Shown here in pieces: positions 43,660 to 52,867 of a DNA stretch of 64,000 nt. This stretch comes from Micrococcaceae bacterium Sec5.7 (GTDB lineage: Bacteria > Actinomycetota > Actinomycetes > Actinomycetales > Micrococcaceae): positions 868,001 through 932,000 of the forward strand of contig CP144169.1 in the NCBI GenBank assembly GCA_039636785.1, in the 5' to 3' direction. A model generated the notes under the pieces. The model searched no databases, was not told the DNA's origin, and saw only the letters and a program-made list of their open reading frames with translations. A program made the position numbers and the translations under genes. Within the stretch, counting starts at the first letter, position 1. Every line of letters starts with the position of its first letter.

Positions 43660-44307
43660 ATGAGGCCTCAACGAATCAGACACGGACTGGTAATCACGAC
43701 GGCGGCTGCCGCGTTGGCACTGCTGCTCACGGCCTGCGGTCCAAGCCAGCCGCAGACCCAGGGAACCACCGAGCCGGGGCAGACTTCTGCCAGCCCCGGC
43801 AGTTCCGTCGCGGCACCCTCAACGTCCCAGCCGCCGTCGTCCGCTTCAGCGTCTGCTTCAGCGTCTGCTTCTTCCGCGCCGGCGGGGCCCGCGTGGTGCA
43901 AGGCCGCCACCCTGACCGCCACCACGGACGCCACGGGCGGCGGGGCCGCCGGCAGCGTCTACATGAAGCTGATCCTGACCAACAGCGGCGCCGCTCCGTG
44001 CCTGCTGAAGGGTTTCCCAGGCGTCTCCCTGACGGCGGGCGCCACCGGCGTCCCGATCGGAGCGCCGGCGCAACGGGACGAGTCCGCCCCCGCGGTGGGG
44101 CTGCTGCTGGCGCCGGGCCAGGCAGGGACGGCCGTGCTGCGCTACACCCAGGCGGGCAATTACACGAACTGCACCAGGACGCCCGCGGCCGGCTACCGGA
44201 TCTATCCGCCCGAGGACACGGCCTCGCTGTTCTTCGCCGAGCGCAGGGATGCCTGCACCAATGCCGACATTAAACTGCTGACGATCGGCGCTTTCCAGGC
44301 CAAATAG
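43660..44307 (+). CDS. DUF4232-domain lipoprotein
   Basis: A 215-residue lipoprotein. The signal peptide ends in LLTAC (lipobox, Cys near 26), followed by a Ser/Ala/Pro-rich linker including SASASASAS. The C-terminal DUF4232 domain (about 80-215) has the start WCKAATLTATTDAT, the LTNSGAAPCLLKGFPGVSL motif and paired cysteines. Anchored on the outside of the membrane; function unknown. Confidence 0.92.
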   Translation: MRPQRIRHGLVITTAAAALALLLTACGPSQPQTQGTTEPGQTSASPGSSVAAPSTSQPPSSASASASASASSAPAGPAWCKAATLTATTDATGGGAAGSVYMKLILTNSGAAPCLLKGFPGVSLTAGATGVPIGAPAQRDESAPAVGLLLAPGQAGTAVLRYTQAGNYTNCTRTPAAGYRIYPPEDTASLFFAERRDACTNADIKLLTIGAFQAK

Positions 44308-44452
44308 CCCAGCCGGTCAGAAGTCCTGTTCCTAAACCCAAGGATCCTAAGTATCCTTATCGAATCCGTGAGGGTTCTGGATAGTACATACCGGACCCGT
44401 TGCAAATGGTCCGCCTGCATCGGGGCCAAGGCCCAGGGGCAGGTTGAGTGTC

Positions 44453-45937
44453 ATGACTTCACTTTGGTTGGACCGCAAAGACACATTCCACACTGACGAA
44501 TTCCAACCCGGAAGCCGCTACGACACCGTGGTTGCAGGCGCCGGGCTCACCGGCCTGGTCACGGCGCTGCTGCTTGCCCGTTCCGGCAAGAAGGTGGTGG
44601 TCCTGGAAGCCCGGGCCCCGGGCGCCGTCACCACGGGTAATACCACCGCGAAGGTCACCCTGCTTCAAGGCACAGTGCTGTCCTCGCTTGCGCATCAGTA
44701 CCCGCACAAGATGGTCAATGCTTATGTTGAGGCCAACCGGGAGGGGCAGGCATGGCTGATCCGCTACTTCGAATCCCGCAATGTGCCGTTCCAGCTCCGT
44801 GATGCTTTCACCTACGCCACCACGCCCCGGGGTGCCGAGACTCTCCGATCGGAAATGACGGCGGCTGCCGCGGCAGGCCTTGACGTGGACTATGTCAGGG
44901 ACACCGGGCTGCCGTTCCCCGTCAGTGGCGCCCTTCGTCTGACCGACCAGGCCCAGATCAACCCGATGGAGGTTCTTGACGCGCTGATAGAGGACATCCG
45001 GTCGCACGGCGGGAGCGTTGTTTCCGGGGTGCGCGTCAGGGATGTCAGCGGTACAGGCCCGGCCGCAGTGGAAACAGATCACGGATCCGTCATCGCCCAG
45101 GAGGTGGTGCTTGCCACCGGAACGCCCATCCTGAACCGCGGCCTGTACTTCGCGAAGCTGAAACCGCATCGTTCCTATGCCGCCGCTTTGGAACTGCCGG
45201 AATCTCTTGCCCCTCCCCCCGGAATGTACCTTTCTGTGGAGCAGCCCACCCGGTCGCTGCGGGACTATGAATTCCAGGGCCGCCGCCTCCTGCTGGTCGG
45301 CGGCAACGGTCATCCGGCGGGCCGGGCCGGATCCCCACAGGCGCACTTGGATGGGGTGCTCCATTGGGCGGGCGTGCATTTTCCGGGTGCGGTGGCTACA
45401 CACACCTGGTCTGCGCAGGACTATCAGGCCACCAACCTCATGCCCTTCTTCGGCCGGCTACCCCGCGGCCGGGGTCGTATCTTCTTCGGCACGGGCTACA
45501 ACAAGTGGGGAATGACCAATGCCGTGGCCGCCGCATTGGGGATCTCGGCGGACATTCTGGGCGGCCAGCTTCCGTGGGCCAACACCATCCACCGGCGCGC
45601 CACCTCTCCTCCGGGCGTCGCTTCGGCTGCTGCCCTCAACGCCGGAGTGGCGGCCACCCTGGCCAAGGACTGGGGCAAGATGGCGCTGAACCGGGGCCCG
45701 AAGGCTGAACCCGCCGAGGGCGAAGGCGTGGTGGTCCGGGACGGCGCCAAGCCTGTGGCGAAGTCAAGGGTCAACGGCGCCCTCTGTGAGGTGTCCGCCG
45801 TCTGCACTCACCTGGGCGGAATCGTCCACTGGAACGACAGCGAAAAAAGTTGGGACTGCCCCCTGCACGGTTCCCGGTTCAGCAGTGAGGGCCAACTGCT
45901 CGAAGGTCCCGCCACCCGGAACCTGCCGCAGGGCTGA
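44453..45937 (+). CDS. FAD-dependent oxidoreductase with C-terminal Rieske domain
   Basis: A 494-residue protein. The N-terminal DAO-type FAD domain begins YDTVVAGAGLTGLVTALLL, with NTTAKVTLLQG as a conserved loop. A second FAD patch is in FFGTGYNKWGMTNAVAA. The C-terminal Rieske [2Fe-2S] domain has CTHLG and CPLHGSRFSSEG (Cys-x-His pairs complete). Relatives are often called glycine/D-amino-acid oxidases with Rieske domains; substrate unknown. ATG 44453 is preferred, though TTG 44444 is in frame. Confidence 0.9.
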   Translation: MTSLWLDRKDTFHTDEFQPGSRYDTVVAGAGLTGLVTALLLARSGKKVVVLEARAPGAVTTGNTTAKVTLLQGTVLSSLAHQYPHKMVNAYVEANREGQAWLIRYFESRNVPFQLRDAFTYATTPRGAETLRSEMTAAAAAGLDVDYVRDTGLPFPVSGALRLTDQAQINPMEVLDALIEDIRSHGGSVVSGVRVRDVSGTGPAAVETDHGSVIAQEVVLATGTPILNRGLYFAKLKPHRSYAAALELPESLAPPPGMYLSVEQPTRSLRDYEFQGRRLLLVGGNGHPAGRAGSPQAHLDGVLHWAGVHFPGAVATHTWSAQDYQATNLMPFFGRLPRGRGRIFFGTGYNKWGMTNAVAAALGISADILGGQLPWANTIHRRATSPPGVASAAALNAGVAATLAKDWGKMALNRGPKAEPAEGEGVVVRDGAKPVAKSRVNGALCEVSAVCTHLGGIVHWNDSEKSWDCPLHGSRFSSEGQLLEGPATRNLPQG

Positions 45938-45989
45938 CCGAGGGGACGGTGCAGGCAATCCTGTCGGTGGCTTAAGGCATGATGGAGAA

Positions 45990-48900
45990 ATGCAAAGGCA
46001 GGAGCTCGCTGCCGGGGATTCCGGTGCACCTTGGGGCGACAACATGGACCGGTTCAGCCGGCCAACGCGGGACTGGTTCCTGAGTGCATTTTCCGCGCCC
46101 ACACCTGCCCAGAACGGAGCCTGGAACGCCGTCTCCTCCGGTTCCCACGCACTGGTGGTGGCCCCCACCGGTTCCGGCAAAACCCTGGCCGCCTTCCTTT
46201 GGGCCCTGGACCGGCTGCTGGTTTCCGCGCCCGCCCCGCCAGAGGAGCTTCCCGGTTTGGCGGCCGCTGCTTCGAGCAGACGGGGCGCTACGCCGAGAGC
46301 CAGGGCCCCCAAACGGAAAACACGCGTCCTGTACATTTCGCCGCTCAAGGCGCTGGGTGTCGACGTCGAGCGCAACCTCCGCTCCCCGCTGATCGGCATC
46401 ACGCAGACGGCCAAGCGGCTGGGCCTCCCGGCCCCGCTGATCACCGTGGGAGTCAGGTCCGGGGACACCACGACGGCGGACCGCCGCTCGCTGCTCAGCC
46501 ATCCGCCGGACATTCTCATCACCACGCCCGAATCGCTTTTCCTGATGCTCACGTCCAAGGCGCGCGAGACGCTGTCCGACGTGGACACCATCATTGTGGA
46601 CGAGGTCCACGCGGTGGCCGGTACCAAGCGGGGCGCACATCTGGCCGTGTCGCTCGAGCGGCTTGATGCCCTGCTGACCAAGCCTGCCCAGCGGATCGGC
46701 CTGTCGGCCACCGTTGAGCCAAGGGAACTGGTGGCGCAGTTCCTGGCAGGCGCGGCTCCCGTGGAGATTGTGGCCCCGCCGTCGCGCAAGAACTGGGACC
46801 TTACGGTGTCCGTCCCGGTGGAGGATATGTCAGATCTGCCGGGCGCGGCGGGCGCCTTCGATTCAGGGCCCGCATCCGGATTGCAGCCACAGGCGTCCAT
46901 CTGGCCGCATGTGGAGGAAAAGATCGTGGACCTGGTTCTGGCAAACCGGTCCACCATCGTGTTTGCGAACTCCCGGCGGCTGGCAGAGCGGCTGACTGCC
47001 CGGCTGAACGAAATCTATTCTGAGCGGCAGCTCATCTCCGTGGGCGGCGGCGGGGATGATCCCGCGGCCGGCTCCGCTCCCACCTCTGTGGCGACGCCCG
47101 CCCACATGATGGCACAGGCCGGCAGCACCTCCGGCGCAGATCCGCTGCTCGCCAGGGCACACCACGGTTCTGTCTCGAAGGACCAGCGTGCACTCATTGA
47201 AGACGACCTGAAGTCCGGACGGCTCCGCTGTGTGGTGGCAACATCGTCGCTGGAACTCGGAATTGACATGGGCGCCGTTGATCTGGTGGTGCAGGTGGAG
47301 TCCCCGCCGTCGGTGGCGAGCGGGCTGCAGCGCGTGGGCAGGGCCGGGCACCAGGTGGGCGAGATCTCCCAGGGAGTGCTGTTCCCGAAGCACCGGGCCG
47401 ATCTTGTGCACACCGCCATCACCGTTGAGCGGATGCTCGGCGGAAAAATCGAGCGGCTCAGCGTTCCCGCGAATCCCCTGGACATTCTGGCGCAGCAAAC
47501 CGTGGCAGCCACCGCGCTGGGCAGCATCGATGTGGAGGAATGGTTCGCCACCGTCCGGCGGTCCGCTCCGTTTGCCACGCTCCCCCGGTCCGCCTTTGAG
47601 GCCACACTGGACCTTCTTGCCGGACGCTATCCTTCCGACGAATTCGCCGAACTGCGCCCGCGCATCATCTGGGACCGCAACGCCGGCACCATCGAAGGCC
47701 GTCCAGGGGCGCAGCGGCTGGCGGTGACTTCGGGCGGCACCATCCCGGACCGCGGCCTGTTCGGCGTGTACATCATCGGCACCGAGACGGAGGGCTCCGG
47801 TTCGTCCGGAGCCGCCGGTCCCTCGGGCGGCGCGGCAGATGGGAGGGCTGCCAGCCCGGCTGCGGCGGCCGCCAAGGGCGGGCGGCGAGTGGGCGAGCTG
47901 GATGAGGAGATGGTCTACGAATCCCGGGTGGGTGACATCTTTGCCCTGGGCGCCACGAGCTGGAAAATCGAAGACATCACCCACGACCGCGTGCTGGTCT
48001 CCCCCGCCTTCGGACAGCCCGGCAAGCTGCCGTTCTGGAAAGGTGATTCCCTGGGGCGGCCGGTGGACCTGGGCCGTGCGCTCGGCGCGTTTGTGCGCGA
48101 ACTGTCAGCATCCGACGTCGGGCCCGCCACCGAACGCTGCAAGGCCAGCGGTCTGGACGACTATGCCGCGAACAACCTGATCCAATATCTGAACGAACAG
48201 AAGCTGGCCACGGAAGTGGTTCCCAGCGACACCACGCTGGTGGTGGAGCGGTTCCACGATGAACTCGGCGACTGGCGCGTCATCCTGCACAGCCCCTTCG
48301 GCATGCCCGTCCATGCTCCGTGGGCGCTCGCCGTCGGGCAGCGGCTGCTGCAGCGGTACGGTCTGGACGGCTCCGCCATGGCGGCCGACGACGGCATCGT
48401 GCTGCGGGTCCCCATGATGGAAGACGAACCTCCGGGGGCCGAGCTGTTTCTCTTCGATCCTGAGGAACTGGAGCAGATCGTCACGGCAGAGGTGGGCGGC
48501 AGCGCCCTGTTCGCCTCGCGTTTCCGTGAATGTGCGGCGCGCGCCCTGCTGCTCCCCCGCCAGACCCCCGGCAAACGTCAGCCCCTGTGGCAGCAACGGC
48601 AGCGGTCCGCTCAATTGCTGGATGTCGCCCGGAAGTACCCCACCTTCCCCATCGTGCTGGAAACCGTGCGGGAATGCCTGCAGGATGTCTACGATCTCCC
48701 CGCGCTCAAAGACATTGCCGCGTCCATTGAGCGGCGCGAACTACGCATTCTGCAGACCACCACGCAGCAGCCGTCACCCTTCGCCAAGTCCCTGCTGTTC
48801 GGGTATGTGGCCCAGTTCCTCTACGAAGGCGATTCCCCGCTGGCTGAACGCCGGGCGGCCGCCCTGGCACTGGACTCCACCCTCCTCAATGAGCTGCTGG

Positions 48901-51089
48901 GGCGCGTGGAGCTGCGCGAACTGCTCGATGCCAAGGTCATCGAGGAAACCGAGCTTGAGCTCCAGCGGCTGGCGCCGGACCGGCGCGCCCGCGGGGTGGA
49001 GGGTGTTGCGGACCTGCTTCGTCTTCTGGGGCCGCTGACGCCGGAGGAAGTGGCCCTGCGGCTGGTGGTTGAGCGTGCCGCGGTGGTTGAGCCTGCCGAA
49101 ACCGGACCTGCCGCGGTGGTTGAGCCCGTCGAATCCGAGCCTACCGAAACCGGACCCGTCGAGACGGCCCCTGGATCCCGACAAGCTGGATCAACGGGCG
49201 TCCAAACCGCCTCCGTAGCGGACGCCTCCACCCATCTGCTCGCCCTGCAGCGGGCCAACCGCGCCATCAGGGTGAACATCGGCGGCGCCGAACGCTTTGC
49301 CGCGGTGGAGGATGCCGCACGGCTGCGCGACGCCATCGGGGTACCGCTGCCCATGGGGGTGCCGCTCGCGTTCATCGAGCCGGTGGCGGATCCACTCGGC
49401 GATCTGGTCTCGCGCTATGCCCGCACACATGGTCCGTTCACCTCGGCGGAAGCCGCGGCGAGGCTGGGACTTGGCGTCGCCGTCGTCGGTACTGCCCTGA
49501 AGCGGCTCGCCGCGGACGGACGCGTGGTGGAAGGCGAGTTCCGCCCCCATGCGGCTCCACCGGAGAGTCGCGCGGATGGCGCCGGAACTGAGAGCACCGG
49601 CCCCACACCCGCCATACCTCCGGAAGCCCCCACCCCTGCGAATACCAGCGAGTGGTGCGACGCCGAGGTGCTCCGCAAGCTCCGCCGTCGTTCGTTGGCT
49701 GCCCTGCGCGCCGAGGTGGAGCCGGTGGATGCCACGGCGTACGGGCGGTTCCTTCCCGCCTGGCAGAACGTGCGGACGCCGGGTTCGGGGCGCGGGCAAT
49801 CCGCGCTGCGCGGCCTGGACGGGATTGTCACGGCCATCGATCAGCTGTCCGGTGTGCCCGTTCCGGCGTCGGCCTGGGAACCGCTTGTACTTGCGAGCCG
49901 GGTCGCCAACTACCAGCCAGCCATGCTGGATGAACTGATGGCCGCCGGTGAAGTGCTCTGGTCCGGTGCCGGATCCCTGCCCGGCAACGATGGCTGGGTT
50001 ACCCTGCACATTGCTGAATCGGCCGAGCTGACGTTGAACCCAGCCATCGACTACCAACCGGGCGATTCCCAGCAACGGCTGCTTGCCCACCTGCAGAACA
50101 ACGGCGGCGGTTACTTTTTCCGCCAGCTGACGGACATCGCCGGCGGCATGGACTCGGTCCTGAGCGACCAGGATGTGGTGTCCTCGCTCTGGGATCTGGC
50201 GTGGGCGGGCCGGATCACGGGCGATACTTTTGCGCCCGTACGGGCGCTGATCGCCGGAGGCCACACAGCGCACCGGCAGGTTGCCCGGGCACCCCGGGCC
50301 CGGGCCCTCCGCATGAGCAGACTGGGGCGATCGCATGGTACCGGGTTGCTGGGATCGCCAGGACTCACGGGCGGACGCTACGGCTCGGTCACCGGGACCG
50401 CGCCCACACCCCCACTGGCTGCCGGGCGCTGGTCCGCGCTGCCGTCCCCGGAGCTGGATCCCACCATCCATGCCCGCGCCACTGCCGAGCTCCTGCTGGA
50501 CAGGTACGGCGTGGTGACGCGGGGCTCAGTCATGGCCGAACAGATCCTGGGCGGCTTCGGGCTGATGTACAAGGTACTGGCCCGTCTGGAGGAGGCCGGG
50601 CGCTGCCGTCGCGGCTACTTCATCGAGCACCTCGGCGCGGCGCAGTTTGCCGTTCCCGCCACGGTTGACCGGCTGCGCTCCTATGCCGAGGACACCCAGC
50701 TGGCCAAACCGGACCCCGTGGCGCTGGCCCTCGCCGCCACCGATCCCGCGAACCCTTACGGTGCCGCCCTGCCCTGGCCGGCTCCCAATGTGGAAGCCGG
50801 CAGCGGCCACCGCCCCGGGCGGAAAGCAGGGTCGCTGGTGGTGATGGTCGACGGCGCGCTGGTGCTTTATGTGGAACGCGGCGGTAAGACCTTGCTCGTT
50901 TTCAGCGACTTGACGCCGGTCCTGGCGGGAGCCGCGGCGGCCCTGGTAGATGTGGTCAAACGCGGAGCCGTGGACAAACTAATCATGGAAAGAGTCAACG
51001 GACACGGCATCCTGGACACCCCGGTGGCAGCCGCACTCACGGCGGCCGGCGCCTATTCCACTCCGAAAGGACTGCGGATCCGTGCCTGA
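45990..51089 (+). CDS. lhr: Lhr-family ATP-dependent DNA helicase
   Basis: A 1,699-residue superfamily 2 helicase of the long actinobacterial Lhr type, used in DNA repair. Walker A APTGSGKTLAAFLWA is near 50, the DEVH box IIVDEVHAVAG near 200, and VATSSLELGIDMGAVDLVVQ with GLQRVGRAGHQVGE near 410-455. A long Lhr C-terminal half follows. Start at ATG 45990 with GGAG close by. A short block of repeats (near 49075-49175) encodes VVEPAETGP-type units and looks like an inserted intergenic repeat. The Nei/Fpg gene follows in the same direction. Confidence 0.95.
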   Translation: MQRQELAAGDSGAPWGDNMDRFSRPTRDWFLSAFSAPTPAQNGAWNAVSSGSHALVVAPTGSGKTLAAFLWALDRLLVSAPAPPEELPGLAAAASSRRGATPRARAPKRKTRVLYISPLKALGVDVERNLRSPLIGITQTAKRLGLPAPLITVGVRSGDTTTADRRSLLSHPPDILITTPESLFLMLTSKARETLSDVDTIIVDEVHAVAGTKRGAHLAVSLERLDALLTKPAQRIGLSATVEPRELVAQFLAGAAPVEIVAPPSRKNWDLTVSVPVEDMSDLPGAAGAFDSGPASGLQPQASIWPHVEEKIVDLVLANRSTIVFANSRRLAERLTARLNEIYSERQLISVGGGGDDPAAGSAPTSVATPAHMMAQAGSTSGADPLLARAHHGSVSKDQRALIEDDLKSGRLRCVVATSSLELGIDMGAVDLVVQVESPPSVASGLQRVGRAGHQVGEISQGVLFPKHRADLVHTAITVERMLGGKIERLSVPANPLDILAQQTVAATALGSIDVEEWFATVRRSAPFATLPRSAFEATLDLLAGRYPSDEFAELRPRIIWDRNAGTIEGRPGAQRLAVTSGGTIPDRGLFGVYIIGTETEGSGSSGAAGPSGGAADGRAASPAAAAAKGGRRVGELDEEMVYESRVGDIFALGATSWKIEDITHDRVLVSPAFGQPGKLPFWKGDSLGRPVDLGRALGAFVRELSASDVGPATERCKASGLDDYAANNLIQYLNEQKLATEVVPSDTTLVVERFHDELGDWRVILHSPFGMPVHAPWALAVGQRLLQRYGLDGSAMAADDGIVLRVPMMEDEPPGAELFLFDPEELEQIVTAEVGGSALFASRFRECAARALLLPRQTPGKRQPLWQQRQRSAQLLDVARKYPTFPIVLETVRECLQDVYDLPALKDIAASIERRELRILQTTTQQPSPFAKSLLFGYVAQFLYEGDSPLAERRAAALALDSTLLNELLGRVELRELLDAKVIEETELELQRLAPDRRARGVEGVADLLRLLGPLTPEEVALRLVVERAAVVEPAETGPAAVVEPVESEPTETGPVETAPGSRQAGSTGVQTASVADASTHLLALQRANRAIRVNIGGAERFAAVEDAARLRDAIGVPLPMGVPLAFIEPVADPLGDLVSRYARTHGPFTSAEAAARLGLGVAVVGTALKRLAADGRVVEGEFRPHAAPPESRADGAGTESTGPTPAIPPEAPTPANTSEWCDAEVLRKLRRRSLAALRAEVEPVDATAYGRFLPAWQNVRTPGSGRGQSALRGLDGIVTAIDQLSGVPVPASAWEPLVLASRVANYQPAMLDELMAAGEVLWSGAGSLPGNDGWVTLHIAESAELTLNPAIDYQPGDSQQRLLAHLQNNGGGYFFRQLTDIAGGMDSVLSDQDVVSSLWDLAWAGRITGDTFAPVRALIAGGHTAHRQVARAPRARALRMSRLGRSHGTGLLGSPGLTGGRYGSVTGTAPTPPLAAGRWSALPSPELDPTIHARATAELLLDRYGVVTRGSVMAEQILGGFGLMYKVLARLEEAGRCRRGYFIEHLGAAQFAVPATVDRLRSYAEDTQLAKPDPVALALAATDPANPYGAALPWPAPNVEAGSGHRPGRKAGSLVVMVDGALVLYVERGGKTLLVFSDLTPVLAGAAAALVDVVKRGAVDKLIMERVNGHGILDTPVAAALTAAGAYSTPKGLRIRA
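49075..49175 (+). repeat. TGGTTGAGCC-type repeat inside lhr
   Basis: GTGGTTGAGCCTGCCGAAAC at about 49082 recurs as the variant GTGGTTGAGCCCGTCGAATC at about 49116, with further CCGAAACCGGACC units. The core is very like the TGGTTGAGCCTGTCGAAACC motif that occurs as an extragenic repeat in related actinobacteria. Here it is translated in frame as an acidic Pro/Glu linker. Confidence 0.6.
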
Positions 51090-51181
51090 GGCGCCCGGGC
51101 CGGAAGGCGCTGACCCTTCGGCGCCTGTGCCTGTGCCGGTGTCTGAGCACCTTATTGCGATTCCTGCGTCGGAGGTCCACC

Positions 51182-52072
51182 ATGCCTGAGGGAGACTCGG
51201 TTTTCCGTGCGGCCGCACAGCTGCATGGAGCACTGGCCGGCCAGGTGCTGACGGCCTCCGATTTCCGCGTGCCGCGATTTGCCACGCTGAATCTGACGGG
51301 CTGGACTGTTAACGAAGTGGTGCCCCGCGGAAAGCATCTGCTGATGCGCCTGCACGGCCCTGCCAATGAGCGGCTCACCATCCATTCGCATCTGAAGATG
51401 GAAGGCAGCTGGCATGTCTACCCGTGGGGAGGCCGCTGGCGGAAACCGGGTTTCACCGCGCGGTGTGTGCTTCGCACGTCGGCGGCAGATGTCGTTGGAT
51501 TCGCCCTGGGCCTGCTGGAAGTAATCCGGACCGAAGACGAACACACCGTGGTGGGGCATCTTGGTCCGGATCTGCTGGGGCCGGACTGGGATCCTGCCGA
51601 GGCAGAGCGCAGGGTGGCAGCTGCTCCAGAAGTTCCCATCGGCGTCGCGCTGCTGGACCAGCGGAATCTTGCGGGCATCGGCAACATCTACCGCTGCGAA
51701 GTGTGCTTCCTTGCGGGTGTGCACCCTGCGTCCCCGGTGTCAGCCGTGGCGGATCTGCCCGGCGCTGCTGATTTGAGGGCCATGTTCGCGGATGCCAAAC
51801 AGCTGCTCGAGGCCAATCTTGGCCCGGGGCGCCGGACTACCGTCCTTGATTCACGCGGCCTGCCGGTTGGCCGGGCTGCCCAAGGGCCGGGCGGTGCCCC
51901 AACCCATTGGGTCTACGGCCGCGAACACCAGCCGTGCCTGCGCTGCCGAACTCCGATCCGCCGCGGCGTGTTGGGAAAGCCGGGCAGCTCCGGCCAAGGG
52001 GACGCCGAGGAACGGGACATCTACTTCTGCCCGAATTGCCAGCCGCTGTTCGGCGCGCAAGCCGATTCATGA
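51182..52072 (+). CDS. Fpg/Nei-family DNA glycosylase/AP lyase
   Basis: A 296-residue base-excision repair enzyme. After Met removal the N-terminus is PEGDSVFRAA, so Pro and Glu2 are the catalytic residues; the conserved Lys is in PRGKHLLMRL. The helix-two-turn-helix (NLAGIGNIYRCEVCF) and the zinc finger CLRC...CPNC are present. PEGD and this length favour the actinobacterial Nei (endonuclease VIII) group over Fpg. Starts at ATG 51182; co-directional with lhr. Confidence 0.93.
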   Translation: MPEGDSVFRAAAQLHGALAGQVLTASDFRVPRFATLNLTGWTVNEVVPRGKHLLMRLHGPANERLTIHSHLKMEGSWHVYPWGGRWRKPGFTARCVLRTSAADVVGFALGLLEVIRTEDEHTVVGHLGPDLLGPDWDPAEAERRVAAAPEVPIGVALLDQRNLAGIGNIYRCEVCFLAGVHPASPVSAVADLPGAADLRAMFADAKQLLEANLGPGRRTTVLDSRGLPVGRAAQGPGGAPTHWVYGREHQPCLRCRTPIRRGVLGKPGSSGQGDAEERDIYFCPNCQPLFGAQADS

Positions 52073-52089
52073 CGCGCTCCTTGTCTGGC

Positions 52090-52147
52090 GACTCGCGGAT
52101 TCCCTGGCGACACGGGAAATCCGGCGTCAGCAGGGAATCTGCGAGTC
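52090..52147. terminator. hairpin at the convergent nei-yczE junction
   Basis: GACTCGCGGATTCCCTG (52090-52106) and the complement of 52131-52147 match at 16 of 17. It overlaps the stop region of the minus-strand YczE gene and follows the glycosylase stop, so it likely terminates both. Confidence 0.6.
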
Positions 52148-52807
52148 GTCAGGCTGAAACCGTGCCGTCAGGAGGCCATCACGGGGGGCCGCGTCGTCAT
52201 CCCGAACTAACGTTGCCTCCGCGCCAGCAGACCCGGGCACCGTGAACCTCGGCAGCAGCAGCTGAACCAGCGGACCGATCGCCAGCGCGTAAACCACCGT
52301 GCCCACGCCCACGGACCCGCCCAGCAGCCACCCCACCCCCAGCACCACCACTTCGATCAGTGTGCGGGACACCCGGACAGACCATCCGGTGCGCCGGGCC
52401 AGGCCCGTCATGAGGCCGTCGCGGGCACCTGGTCCAAAACGCGCTCCGATGTAGCAGGCGGAGGCGATGCCATTGAGCACCACCGCGCCGGCCAGCATGC
52501 CGACCTGTCCGCCCAGATGCGAAAACTCCGGAATCAGGGCGAGCCCGATATCCGCGAAGACACCCACGAGCACGGCATTGCACAGTGTCCCGAAGCCGGG
52601 CCACTGCCGCAGCGGAATCCAGAGCAGCAGCACCAGGAAACTGAGAATTATGACCACAACCCCGATGCTCAGACCTGTCTTGCCGGCCACGCCCTGGTGG
52701 AACACATCCCACGGGTCCAGGCCCAACCCGGCGCGGATGAACATGGCCAGGGAAATGCCATACATGGCTAGGCCTGTGAAGAGCTGTACGAGTCTGCGGG
52801 TCATCAT
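52127..52807 (-). CDS. YczE/YitT-like membrane protein
   Basis: A 226-residue integral membrane protein of the YczE type, about five or six TM helices (for example LFTGLAMYGISLAMFIRAGL and TLIEVVVLGVGWLLGG) with the conserved GLDPWDVF and GPGARDGLM loops. It is divergent to a MocR regulator, a recurring arrangement in actinobacteria, so it may move a pyridoxal- or amino acid-related compound. Two in-frame ATG codons start the gene. Confidence 0.9.
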   Translation of the reverse strand: MMTRRLVQLFTGLAMYGISLAMFIRAGLGLDPWDVFHQGVAGKTGLSIGVVVIILSFLVLLLWIPLRQWPGFGTLCNAVLVGVFADIGLALIPEFSHLGGQVGMLAGAVVLNGIASACYIGARFGPGARDGLMTGLARRTGWSVRVSRTLIEVVVLGVGWLLGGSVGVGTVVYALAIGPLVQLLLPRFTVPGSAGAEATLVRDDDAAPRDGLLTARFQPDDSQIPC

Positions 52808-52826
52808 GAAACCATCATTCCGGAAA

Positions 52827-52867
52827 ACTGGCCTTGTATTCCATAGCCAGTTTGAGATACTGGCCTT
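52827..52867. promoter_or_regulatory. MocR operator in the yczE-mocR gap
   Basis: ACTGGCCTT occurs at 52827-52835 and 52859-52867 (32 bp apart, three helical turns), with an inverted half-site GCCAGT at 52846-52851. Direct repeats plus an inverted half-site are typical of MocR binding regions. The second copy abuts the mocR ATG. Confidence 0.65.

Noticed and set aside
44340..44358. AAGGAT...ATCCTT dyad before the Rieske oxidoreductase
   Set aside because: The arms are only 6 bp with a 7-bp spacer, and such a dyad is expected by chance in this length of sequence.
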